Of a DNA stretch of 64,000 bases, positions 54,954-63,639 are shown one piece after another. The first letter of the stretch is position 1. Every line of letters starts with the position of its first letter. The notes under the pieces are model-generated. The model searched no databases and had not been told where the DNA came from. It was given only the letters and a program-made list of their open reading frames with translations. The position numbers and the translations under genes were made by a program. This DNA comes from Motilimonas cestriensis (GTDB lineage Bacteria; Pseudomonadota; Gammaproteobacteria; Enterobacterales; CBDFNC01): contig NZ_JAIMJA010000021.1 in NCBI RefSeq assembly GCF_021295315.1, positions 1-64,000 of the forward strand, in the 5' to 3' direction.

Positions 54954-56327
54954 CTATTTGGTTTTATGACCTAGGCCTTTGTTCATGGCGCGAAGTAGTG
55001 AACCGTCATCTTGGGTTATTTCCCAAGAGAAGATACCGCCGTAGCCTTGGTCAAGGACGAATTTACCTTTAGCTTCGATTGAGCGAGGGTCATCAAAGCT
55101 GATAAATGCGCCAGTGTTCTTGTTGTAAACGTAAGGAGCTTCAGCTTCTTCGTCATAGCCGTATTGGTAACCATTTTGGTCAACAAACTTTTTCATAATA
55201 TCTTTATAAGAGAAGTAACCAGGCTCTCCTGAGCCATCGGTATGGGCTTTGCCTTCTGTCCCGCTTTCTGGGAATTGTTCAGGCTTATCCCATTTCGCGC
55301 CTTCCCAGCCGCGACCGTAGAAGGCCGCGCCTACCACTAGCTTCTCTTTAGGGACACCCGCGTTTTCTAGGGTTTTAAGCATGTTGTCTACGCCCATGCC
55401 CCACAATGTATCTTTCGTCGCGTGTAGGTTGGTTAAATGGCCAACCTGAGGGCCCCAACCGCCAAAGAAATCGTAAGTCATGGCATATACATGTGTCATG
55501 TATTGTTGCGCTTCAGCAAAGTTGATAGCCGCCACCTTACTTACCGAGCCGTTTACCGCCGCAGACAGCTCATATTCACGACCGGTTTTTTTGCTTAATT
55601 TATCTAACTCGGCACGAAGCTCTTTCATTAATAGAGTAAATACTTCACGTTCATGGGCTTTTTCTGCTTCAGTTAGTGAATTACCACGCCAACTAACGTG
55701 TGAGTTATCTTCACCACCAGGGTATTCCCAGTCAATATCAATGCCACCAAAGAAATCATACTTAGCGATTAACTCAACCGCTGTTTTAACGAAGGTTTTA
55801 CGCCCTTCTTCTGATTTGGCCATGGCGCGGAAAGGCTCCGACATAGTCCAACCGCCAAAAGAAGGTAAAATAACTAGATCAGGATTTTGCTGGTGGATTT
55901 TTTTAAGCTCACCAAAGTGACCATAATATTCTTGTGGTTCAGGCTTTTTATCAAAGCGGACATCGAGAGCCGCTTCACTATCGACGATTGTGGCTGTAAA
56001 TGGTTCTTTACCTTTACAGTTTTCTTCAATCATTTTTTTAAGTCCGTCATTCACATAGGTATGAGGAGCACACATTGAAAGAAAGGCGTAGATGACATGC
56101 GTTAGGTTTTTAGCCGGCAGATTGCGAACAGTGTAGATGTCACCTTGTAGTTTCCAATCAGGGAAATAACTGGCAACGACTTTACCTGATGTATTTGGCA
56201 TGACTTTATAAGGTTTGGCTTTTGGCGCTTGTACGTAGCGATGATTTTCAGTGGTATCGGCTGCAGCACTGGTAGCGGTTGCCGCTAGAAATAAGCTGCT
56301 GAGTAGCGATAGTTTAAAAGTATTCAT
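54954..56327 (-). CDS. secreted GH18 chitinase
   Basis: 457 residues with a signal peptide (1-23). The GH18 TIM barrel (about 48-450) has SFGGW (strand 3), the catalytic segment GGIDIDWEYPG with acid Glu201, YAMTYDFFGGWG (strand 6) and a late GIFSWEI Trp, plus an insertion typical of subfamily-A processive enzymes between strands 7 and 8. The first Asp of DxxDxDxE is Gly194, a departure from most relatives; the catalytic triad D197-D199-E201 is intact. No carbohydrate-binding module is present. AAGGAAGCC precedes the ATG. It should release chitobiose outside the cell. Confidence 0.94.
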   Translation of the reverse strand: MNTFKLSLLSSLFLAATATSAAADTTENHRYVQAPKAKPYKVMPNTSGKVVASYFPDWKLQGDIYTVRNLPAKNLTHVIYAFLSMCAPHTYVNDGLKKMIEENCKGKEPFTATIVDSEAALDVRFDKKPEPQEYYGHFGELKKIHQQNPDLVILPSFGGWTMSEPFRAMAKSEEGRKTFVKTAVELIAKYDFFGGIDIDWEYPGGEDNSHVSWRGNSLTEAEKAHEREVFTLLMKELRAELDKLSKKTGREYELSAAVNGSVSKVAAINFAEAQQYMTHVYAMTYDFFGGWGPQVGHLTNLHATKDTLWGMGVDNMLKTLENAGVPKEKLVVGAAFYGRGWEGAKWDKPEQFPESGTEGKAHTDGSGEPGYFSYKDIMKKFVDQNGYQYGYDEEAEAPYVYNKNTGAFISFDDPRSIEAKGKFVLDQGYGGIFSWEITQDDGSLLRAMNKGLGHKTK

Positions 56328-56382
56328 CTATTCGGGCTTCCTTATCAATATCATCCAATTAATGAAGACTCCATGTTGTCAG

Positions 56383-56406
56383 ATAGCTGTTGTGAATAAT
56401 AGCTGT
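56383..56406. promoter_or_regulatory. 8-bp direct repeats upstream of the chitinase gene
   Basis: ATAGCTGT-TGTGAATA-ATAGCTGT: two identical 8-mers with a 16-bp period about 60-80 bp before the start codon. The TTGTGAA between them also occurs at 58762-58768, at a similar distance upstream of the other chitinase. It could be a binding site for the nearby LytTR regulator, whose family binds direct repeats; this is inference. Confidence 0.4.
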
Positions 56407-57125
56407 GGCATATAGTCACTTCATAAATAGAAGAGTATTTTTTTTTAAAACAATCTCTTACGCTGTTTTCCATGAGGGGGATTTCTCACCGACGGATCGC
56501 GGTTTAATGCTTTTGTGATCGAGCTTACTCTTTTTCAGCGCCTAGCGTAATTCGCCGCAGTTTCGAGCGCTTTAAGAACGCTTGATGGTCATGATTTAGC
56601 TGCGTAATTAGTCATGGAAACAGTCCTTTTTATCTATGAGTTGAAATTGCTTATCTTTAAAAAACAGTGTTTTAACTTATTTTTGTGAGGGAGGGGGTCA
56701 TGTTGTATTGATCGTTTTAAATTTTGAAATTGTCGCCCGTATAAGGAGTGATTGCTTTGTTTTTTCTTTGTAAAAGGCCATTTGGTAAGACTCGCTAGCC
56801 AGTATGATGATGCTCATACCAATTTGGTGAGCTATGCTGTTTGGTGACTCCCCGTTCAGACTTACAAGGTTCCAACTCTTAGTTGGACAAACAAGTCGTT
56901 GCTTTGGTAAGCACCGTTATGCTTTTGATTAGAGGTGTTTTGTGATGACTAAGCCTCAGTTCGATTTAAGGCATACGTAACATTGGCCGTATTTCAGAAA
57001 GAATGAGACAAAGTGTATTGGCGTTTATCTGTTGCGATCGCTTCGTTAAACGCACCCCAAGTTCAGGTATAGCTGTATGATTTTGATAGCTGATTATTAG
57101 GTAGGCTTAGTTAAATGTAAGCAAT
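56407..57125. other. long intergenic region between the two chitinase genes
   Basis: About 720 bp without a supported gene. Short open stretches near 56980-57080 (GIRNIGRISERMRQSVLAF on the plus strand) read protein-like but are flanked by stops, so they could be remnants of an older gene. No repeats or RNA were recognised. Confidence 0.4.
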
Positions 57126-57154
57126 AAAAAACGGAAGCAGAAGCTTCCGTTTTG
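57126..57154 (-). terminator. terminator of the 57-kb chitinase gene
   Basis: On the minus strand AAAACGGAAGC-TTCT-GCTTCCGTTTTTTATTG. Confidence 0.9.
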
Positions 57155-57174
57155 ATATGTCTAAACTGGTGTGA

Positions 57175-58686
57175 TTATAGTTTCTTCCAAGGTCCCCATT
57201 GAGCAACACCTGGTTCTTCACCTTGGGTCCACCATTTAGCTTCATACTGGTTGCCTTTATAGCTTACCTTGTCGCCTGACAGGTAAATACTAGTGGCGAG
57301 CCAAGCATCTTGCGGTGGTTGGCTAGGTTCAATAGTTGGCTCTGCAGTTGGCGCAACAGTTGGTGCAATGGTCGGAGTAACAGTCGGAGTAACAGTCGGA
57401 GTAACAGTCGGCGCAATTGTTGGCTCAGCTGTAGGTGCAACAGTTGGCTCTGCAGTTGGCGCAATAGTTGGGGTGATTGTAGGCTCAACGCCTGATATTA
57501 ATTCCCATGGGCCCCATTGAGTGGTGCCAGGTTCAGTGCCTTGGTTCCACCATTTTGCTTTGTAGGTGTTGCCATTGTGAATTACCGTATCACCAGACAA
57601 GTAAACAGATGATGCAATCCAGCCATCATTAGGCTCAACACTTGGTGTGACCGTTGGCTCTACTGTTGGAGTAATCGTTGGTGCGATTGTAGGAGCAATG
57701 GTCGGGGTAACACTTGGCTCTACCGTTGGCTCAATGGCGGTACCGCATTCGCCAGTACTCAGGTTATTAATGACTTCGTCCATTGCTGTTAACAGAGAGT
57801 ATTGGTTAGGGGCGTCTTGAGTGAGCTCCCAATTCATAATACCGCCCGCTTGAGCAAGTGCGAGTTTGGTTTTCTCTTTGATAAGTGGAATTCCGTTGTA
57901 GTGTCCACCACCAGACAAATCACGACAAGCTGCACTTGGATCGGCTGCTACGATGTCACGGTATTTCTGCCAAGTCGGGCGAGCATAAAAAGGCACACCG
58001 AGAACAATTTTTTCTTTTGCTAAGCCACGGCCAGCCCAGTAGTTGATTGATTCGACTGCAACTTGGTATGTTGAATGATTGCTATTGTTTGCGTCATAAG
58101 CCATTAAATTAAGAAAATCAATGTCTTCGAATACTTCTGTTTCAACGCCTGCACCGGTATTACCATAGGCAACTACCGCAGCAGTTAAAAATTTACCTTG
58201 TGGTTTAAGTGCTTTACTTAACTCGTCCATTAGTAGCGTGTAGCGTTTTGCACTTTGACCTGGATCGGGATATTCCCAGTCCATATCAACACCGTCTAAA
58301 TCGTATTGGTTGATGAACGCCATTACATTGCTGATAAAGTTTGCACGCGCCGTCGGGTTAGCTGACAGCGTTTCAAAGGCGGAATCGTTGCCGCCATTCC
58401 AGCCACCGATAGCAATACCCACTTTTACATTTTCTGCATGAGCACGACTGACTAGGTCGATTAAGGTTTGCGGTGCATCAATTGGCTTTAAAGAGCCGTC
58501 AGCATTAGGTAAAAGGAATGAGTAGTTAATGTGGGTTAATTTTTCGTACTGCACTTCAGCAGTTGAACCCTGCCAAGAAGGGAAGTAACCAACAACTTTA
58601 AAATCGGCTGCACTGGCTGCGACTTGTGCTGACGCGCCGAGGATAGAGGCAAACGCGACCGCTTGCGCTAACTTTTTTAGTTTCAT
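57175..58686 (-). CDS. secreted GH18 chitinase with two C-terminal chitin-binding modules
   Basis: About 503 residues. Signal peptide (1-27), a compact GH18 barrel (about 28-310) with AIGGWN and DGVDMDWEYP (acid Glu138), and LMAYD. Then a Pro/Thr linker of four-residue periodicity (PTIAPTIT...), a CBM5/12 module (WIASSVYLSGDTV ... WWNQGTEPG...WGPW), a second, longer Pro/Thr linker and another CBM5/12 of the same build at the C-terminus. ATG 58686 with AAGGA upstream is preferred over the upstream start at 58731. Tandem CBM5/12 modules suggest action on insoluble chitin. Confidence 0.95.
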   Translation of the reverse strand: MKLKKLAQAVAFASILGASAQVAASAADFKVVGYFPSWQGSTAEVQYEKLTHINYSFLLPNADGSLKPIDAPQTLIDLVSRAHAENVKVGIAIGGWNGGNDSAFETLSANPTARANFISNVMAFINQYDLDGVDMDWEYPDPGQSAKRYTLLMDELSKALKPQGKFLTAAVVAYGNTGAGVETEVFEDIDFLNLMAYDANNSNHSTYQVAVESINYWAGRGLAKEKIVLGVPFYARPTWQKYRDIVAADPSAACRDLSGGGHYNGIPLIKEKTKLALAQAGGIMNWELTQDAPNQYSLLTAMDEVINNLSTGECGTAIEPTVEPSVTPTIAPTIAPTITPTVEPTVTPSVEPNDGWIASSVYLSGDTVIHNGNTYKAKWWNQGTEPGTTQWGPWELISGVEPTITPTIAPTAEPTVAPTAEPTIAPTVTPTVTPTVTPTIAPTVAPTAEPTIEPSQPPQDAWLATSIYLSGDKVSYKGNQYEAKWWTQGEEPGVAQWGPWKKL

Positions 58687-58797
58687 AATAACGTTCCTTG
58701 TTATGTTGTGTTCCTTAGCAATCCGTGCCAAGAAGTCTCATCATTGCAGAAATTGTGGAATTTGTGAACACTTGAGATTTTATCAGTGGTGGTTTTG

Positions 58798-58832
58798 TGC
58801 GTAAGCTCGAGTTTTTAATTCCAGCTTACGCA
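58798..58832. other. hairpin in the regulator-chitinase gap
   Basis: TGCGTAAGCT-N15-AGCTTACGCA is a perfect 10-bp stem in the 157-bp gap. There is no T-run on the minus strand after it, so it is at best a weak terminator; it may also mark an operator. Confidence 0.4.
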
Positions 58833-58843
58833 GGTAGAGCGGA

Positions 58844-61612
58844 TCAGATGAACCAATGAGGAAAGTGTAGCTTTAACACGGGGATATAAGGGCGGGCGAT
58901 AGGCAGTCTTTGTCCGTCAATTTCAACTTCGTATTTTAACTTAGTTAATTGATGCACCTTAGTAACCTTTTTTGGATTGATTAACCAAGAGCGATGGATC
59001 TGCAGTAGCACATCATCGTCAAAATATAACTTAATGGTTTTCAAGCGCAATGTTAGGTATATCGCGTCTTCCGTATTGGGTAAATAAATGCCGCTATAGC
59101 CTTTTTCCGCTTTAATATAGAGGATTTTATCTTTGCGCGAAGCAATATCATAAAGCTCTGAAAGCAGCTGAGGCTCTTTCGTGATTTCGTGTAGTTGACG
59201 TCTCACCATCTGGATTTGTGTAACCAGACTATGGAAGTAGTAAACATCTTCCTCAGTTAATGGCTCTTTGCTGTAAAGTTCGAAACTAAATTCGCCTAAA
59301 TCGGGATGCGCAATAGTCACGCTGTCTTCATGCTCTGTTCCTTGACCTTCGTTGCTGTGGATCACGCTATCGCCTTGATACACCCTAACGGTAGGTTGCT
59401 TAGGATCATGAATAAACACTTCAAAAGCTTCTTTGATGAGTTCATTGATATCTCTGAGCTTACACGCCTGAGAAGAAAAAGCTTGTAAGGTTTGTAAGCG
59501 TTCATTCGCTGCTTCTAGTTGATTTTTATGCTGAATTTCCGTTTTATGCGGATCTGCAGGCAATATTTTTACTTTTTGTTGCGGTAAGGCGGCCGTAGCA
59601 GCGGCGCTTTGCAATGATAGGTAACAGCTATGCTGTGTGGCGCTAGCGTCAAAAGTTATCTCTGCACAAATAGCACTGACACATTGTTTTATCAGCGATA
59701 TATTCGGCATTTGAGCAGGGCTCACTAGTGGTGGAGCGCCTTCTGTTAGCATGCTTATCTGGTAGTAACCTTGGTTAACTTTGGCGTCAAATATGACCGA
59801 TTTACCTTTATCGCAATTATCAACCGCCCAAGAGACCAAGGTGATTAGTAGTTTTTGTAGATACACCGGATCCGCAATCACGCAAAGATCATCCGTCAGT
59901 GCTTTAGCGGTCACAGAAACATTCTTACTCTTAATATAAGGGGATAATATATTAAGGCTAACGTTAAGAATTTCCTTGAAATTAACAGGCTCTAATTCAG
60001 CGGTGCGGGGGTTATGAGATAACGTAGTGTCGTGCAATAGGCTGTGGATTAAGTGGTTTATCTCGAGTCCTGTTTGGCCTATCTGTTGTAATTTAGCCTG
60101 GCTTTCATCTGCCAATAATCCTTGATGTTGTTTAATGCGCTGTGATAGAGCCGCTATTCCCTGCAGAGGTGTATTGAGCTGTTGTAACTGTGACTTTAGC
60201 TGCAAATACTGCTCACGATCTTTAATGTCGGCTTCTTCTTCTTTGTAATGCCTGTATTTGATCCTAATTAAAAGTAGGATCATGAGTAATGAGAAGGCAG
60301 CAGTTAATAAAATACGACTTTTATAGTTGGTGTAGAACAGCTTGGTTTGGAATAAAATGGCCTGCCATGGGTAAATGGCTGCGTAAGTTTGCCTGATTAA
60401 AGAATCTTTCCCTTTAAGGTCATTATGTACTTGTCGAATGGCTATACCAGCTAAGTCAAGCTGCTCGATATAGGTAATTTTCTCAGCAAGGGACTCTTGG
60501 CTTTCATAACTAACAAAGTGACCACCATTTTTTTCTGGGTTGTAAATCCAAGACGACTTGGCACTGTTATCCCAACCTTTTTGATATTTTGGATTATCGA
60601 GAAAGCCAACCAAATGCCCTCGGTTGTATAAGCCGGTGCGGCCCGAGCTCGTCGTGTCCCAGCTGCCCCAGCTTACATCACCTGCTGGTGTATAAAGCCC
60701 TTTATCATCACTTGGCACTTGATCCCAAGCGGTGGCGAAACTAGCAATGTTAACTACAATTTTTTCTGCAGGAGCGCCTTCATTTAGAACGTTGCGCACT
60801 GCTAAGTCTACTGAATTGGCTTCGGTGTTGAGTTTGGCTAGTCTTTGTTGAGTACTTTCTGATAAATATAGCGGTGTGATGTGGTTGGCTATCTTAGCTT
60901 CTTCCCAATAGCCGTGCATGTAAGCTGTTGATAAGCTGATTAAATCTAAATAGCGGCTGGCTTCTTTAACTTCCCAGTTTTGCTCGTAACCTATTGCTGC
61001 TGAAATAGTACTCATTAATAAGTACTTACGACGATCTTTTTGCCCTGCTAGGTAAAGTTGCTCATTTAGCTCTTGAAGTAACAGAGTAAAATTCTTCTTG
61101 TCGGCTGCTAAGCCATGCTGTTTAGCGCGTTGGGTATGAACTGGAAAGTTCCAATCAATTTCAATGCCATCAAATTGATAGCGTTTCATAAAATCGGTCG
61201 CTGATTTAGCGAAATCACGGCGCAGCTCAGAGTCTGCCGCTATGTTTGAATAGTGCTCAGAGCGGCCCCAGCCACCAATTGAGATAATGGTTTTAATATG
61301 GGGGTGACGTTTTTTTAAGCTTACCATTTGCCCAAAATTACCGCTAAAGGGCAGGCTCTCGTCAGCATCGGGATATTGTAAATTTAAATCCGCGTACTCG
61401 TCACCAATCTCAATATTTCCCTCGGCGTCAAATTTTGCACTTTGATAAACCAAGTGGGTAATTTGAGCACCAGGAATATCTTTAATGTGGTAATTAGGGC
61501 TATAAATCCCCCATTGCTTGTAATAAGCCATAATCGCTTTTGGTTCAGCGGCTTGAGCGCAGCTGAGTAAAAGGTTGCCAACTACAATGAAGATGATCCA
61601 CAAAGAACGCAT
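58844..61612 (-). CDS. membrane one-component regulator: GH18-like sensor, degenerate kinase core, LytTR DNA-binding domain
   Basis: 922 residues. Signal sequence (1-21), periplasmic GH18-like domain (about 24-415), one transmembrane helix (about 433-451), coiled linker, a histidine-kinase-like core (about 465-670), a variable segment (about 690-810) and a C-terminal LytTR domain (about 825-915; YIKAEKGYSGIYL, LQIHRSWLINPKKV, LPIARPYIPVL). The GH18 motif is DGIEIDWNFP (148-157), so the catalytic Glu is Asn155. The kinase H-box reads LQQLNTPLQGI without His, and the N-box has no Asn. No receiver domain is present. It probably binds chitin oligosaccharides and acts directly on DNA from the membrane, like Vibrio ChiS in principle but with different parts. 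It lies upstream of both chitinase genes on the same strand. Confidence 0.85.
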   Translation of the reverse strand: MRSLWIIFIVVGNLLLSCAQAAEPKAIMAYYKQWGIYSPNYHIKDIPGAQITHLVYQSAKFDAEGNIEIGDEYADLNLQYPDADESLPFSGNFGQMVSLKKRHPHIKTIISIGGWGRSEHYSNIAADSELRRDFAKSATDFMKRYQFDGIEIDWNFPVHTQRAKQHGLAADKKNFTLLLQELNEQLYLAGQKDRRKYLLMSTISAAIGYEQNWEVKEASRYLDLISLSTAYMHGYWEEAKIANHITPLYLSESTQQRLAKLNTEANSVDLAVRNVLNEGAPAEKIVVNIASFATAWDQVPSDDKGLYTPAGDVSWGSWDTTSSGRTGLYNRGHLVGFLDNPKYQKGWDNSAKSSWIYNPEKNGGHFVSYESQESLAEKITYIEQLDLAGIAIRQVHNDLKGKDSLIRQTYAAIYPWQAILFQTKLFYTNYKSRILLTAAFSLLMILLLIRIKYRHYKEEEADIKDREQYLQLKSQLQQLNTPLQGIAALSQRIKQHQGLLADESQAKLQQIGQTGLEINHLIHSLLHDTTLSHNPRTAELEPVNFKEILNVSLNILSPYIKSKNVSVTAKALTDDLCVIADPVYLQKLLITLVSWAVDNCDKGKSVIFDAKVNQGYYQISMLTEGAPPLVSPAQMPNISLIKQCVSAICAEITFDASATQHSCYLSLQSAAATAALPQQKVKILPADPHKTEIQHKNQLEAANERLQTLQAFSSQACKLRDINELIKEAFEVFIHDPKQPTVRVYQGDSVIHSNEGQGTEHEDSVTIAHPDLGEFSFELYSKEPLTEEDVYYFHSLVTQIQMVRRQLHEITKEPQLLSELYDIASRKDKILYIKAEKGYSGIYLPNTEDAIYLTLRLKTIKLYFDDDVLLQIHRSWLINPKKVTKVHQLTKLKYEVEIDGQRLPIARPYIPVLKLHFPHWFI

Positions 61613-61866
61613 GATGACTTGCTTCTTCCTTAAATTAATAGCTTGTTGAGTAACAGTTTTTTTATTTTTATATGCGCATTAAAGACTAGCAGTAAACCAT
61701 AAGCAATTACCGATTCAGCCGGCTGTGATCTTCATATCGAAAAGCGGCCAATTGTTAGGTATTTCAAGCTTAAGTCTAGAATTTGACTATGATGCTTTGG
61801 TTTCAGTGACTTCCTACTCATTTGCGCCTTCATGGGATTGTGGTGTAAGTGGGCTAGGAGTGCATG
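61613..61866. other. divergent promoter region between the chitin regulator and the acyl-CoA synthetase
   Basis: About 250 bp without a gene, separating divergent transcripts. It should contain the promoters of both genes. A possible ATAGCTTGT element near 61641 resembles one arm of the direct repeat before the chitinase gene. No other signal was recognised. Confidence 0.4.
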
Positions 61867-61914
61867 ATGAAAGCATTGGTTTATGTTATTTACTCGGTTG
61901 TTAACCTAAAATAA
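61867..61914 (+). CDS. possible leader peptide (15 residues) upstream of acyl-CoA synthetase
   Basis: ATG 61867 has a good AGGAG at 6-nt spacing and encodes MKALVYVIYSVVNLK, ending in TAA 28 bp before the next start. The hydrophobic, Val-rich sequence could be a small membrane peptide or a leader that couples translation. It may also be fortuitous. Confidence 0.35.
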   Translation: MKALVYVIYSVVNLK

Positions 61915-61942
61915 GTGCTAATTATTATGTTAGGGTTTAGAT

Positions 61943-63583
61943 ATGACATTTGCGCATCCAGTTTCAGCATTACGTTACTGGCAACAGCATGCTCCAGAGC
62001 AGGTTTTCCTTCGCCAGCCCCAAGGCGACATTTTTATTGAATACACTTGGCATCAAGTAGCTGACGAATCTCGCCGTATTGCCAGTGCGTTAACGGCAAT
62101 GGGCTTTGAGCCGGGTGAGCGAATTGCGATACTGGCAAAAAATAGTGCTCATTGGTTTATTGCCGACCTTGCGATTATGTTGGCTGGTTATGTCAGCGTG
62201 CCGATCTATGCCAGCGCCAGCAGTGAAACTATTCACTATGTGTTAAAGCACAGTGAAACAAGGGCTATTTTTGTCGGTGCTCTTGATCATTGGGCAGACC
62301 AAGAAAAGGGAATTGAGAGTGATGTAGTGCGTATTGCCATGGCCGCTGAAACAATGCCAGCTGCGCTGCAATGGTCGCAATTATTAAAAAACAACCAGCC
62401 CATTGCTTATTCAGAACAACTCGACCCGAATGCCAAGATGAGCATTGTTTACACCTCTGGTAGTACGGGAGAGCCAAAAGGGGTGGTGATGAGCTTTGCA
62501 GGTTTTACCAAAGCGTCATACCATTTAATTGACCAGTTAGATATACATGGCCGTGAGCGAACCGTATCTTATCTGCCTTTGGCTCATATTACCGAGCGAG
62601 TATACATTCAAGGTACGGCGTTATTTTCTGGTTTAATCAGTGTTTCATTTGTTGAATCGCTAGCGCGATTTAATACCAATTTACAGTCGATTAAGCCGAC
62701 ATTGTTTCTATCCGTCCCGCGTTTATGGTTGAAGTTTCAGCAAGGTATTTGGCAGAATATACCACCGAAAAAGCTCGACCTCCTACTCAAAGTACCCTTG
62801 CTAAGTCGCATGGTAAAAAACAAGATAAAGGTAGCGTTAGGGTTGGAAGAGGCGCGCCTGTTAGGTTGTGGCTCTGCCGCCGTCTCAACAGAATTACTGC
62901 GTTGGTATGCACGGTTAGATATTCAAATTTGCCAAGCTTGGGGCATGTCTGAAACATTAGCTTATGGCACATTAAATATTCCCTTTAATTTGAAGCACAT
63001 CGATTCTGTAGGCCGTACAGGCAAAGGGGCAGAGATTAAGGTGTCCGAACAAGGTGAATTACTGTTTAAAAGTGATGCCATGCTCACTAAGTATTATTTA
63101 CAGCCTGAGTTAACAAGGCAGCTTTATACTAAGGATGGCTTTATTCATACGGGTGATAAGGCTGAAATTGACGATGAAGGCTACGTTCGTATCACTGGTC
63201 GGTTAAAAGATATGTTTAAGACGGCTAAGGGCAAGTATGTCATGCCAGTACCTACTGAGGCAAAGTTTGAAGATTCCTCACTAGTGGAGCAAGTTTGTAT
63301 CGCAGGCGATGGCTTAGCGCAACCTGTTGCTTTATTGATCTTGTCGGAATTGTCAAAAGAGATGGATAAAGTAGCACTGGAGCATAAGCTAGCTGAGCTG
63401 CTTGAGCATATTAATGAGCGCTTAGAGTCCCATGAGCGTTTGGCTCATTTGCTTATTTTAAGTGATGCATGGACACCTGAAAATGGATTGTTGACGCCAA
63501 CGCTCAAAATCCGTCGGCATAAGCTCGAAGCGAAATATAAATCTCTGTTTATGCAAGCAGACGAAAAAATAGCTTGGTACTAG
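61943..63583 (+). CDS. AMP-binding long-chain acyl-CoA synthetase family protein
   Basis: 546 residues. The P-loop IVYTSGSTGEPKGVV (about 169-183), the A5 element QAWGMSETLAYG, TGDKAEIDDEG, and ITGRLKDMFKTAKGKYV carry the adenylation motifs; the A10 lysine lies in TPTLKIRRHKLE. The short N-terminus and overall length fit FadD15-like fatty acid-CoA ligases. The acid substrate is unknown. AGGG precedes the ATG. Confidence 0.92.
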   Translation: MTFAHPVSALRYWQQHAPEQVFLRQPQGDIFIEYTWHQVADESRRIASALTAMGFEPGERIAILAKNSAHWFIADLAIMLAGYVSVPIYASASSETIHYVLKHSETRAIFVGALDHWADQEKGIESDVVRIAMAAETMPAALQWSQLLKNNQPIAYSEQLDPNAKMSIVYTSGSTGEPKGVVMSFAGFTKASYHLIDQLDIHGRERTVSYLPLAHITERVYIQGTALFSGLISVSFVESLARFNTNLQSIKPTLFLSVPRLWLKFQQGIWQNIPPKKLDLLLKVPLLSRMVKNKIKVALGLEEARLLGCGSAAVSTELLRWYARLDIQICQAWGMSETLAYGTLNIPFNLKHIDSVGRTGKGAEIKVSEQGELLFKSDAMLTKYYLQPELTRQLYTKDGFIHTGDKAEIDDEGYVRITGRLKDMFKTAKGKYVMPVPTEAKFEDSSLVEQVCIAGDGLAQPVALLILSELSKEMDKVALEHKLAELLEHINERLESHERLAHLLILSDAWTPENGLLTPTLKIRRHKLEAKYKSLFMQADEKIAWY

Positions 63584-63594
63584 ATTTTGCCGTT

Positions 63595-63624
63595 TAAGGA
63601 CTTAACTTATTTGTTAAGTCCTTA
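63595..63624. terminator. terminator between convergent genes
   Basis: AAGGACTTAAC-TTATTT-GTTAAGTCCTTATTT, an 11-bp stem usable in both directions. Confidence 0.75.
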
Positions 63625-63639
63625 TTTGCTAGTGAGAGC

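Noticed and set aside
57293-57500. possible CRISPR-like short repeats
   Set aside because: The 12-bp direct repeats have no unique spacers and encode the Pro/Thr linker in frame.
57264-57520. GV/RS-rich frames opposite the chitinase linker
   Set aside because: Low-complexity shadows of the 12-bp linker repeats in other frames.
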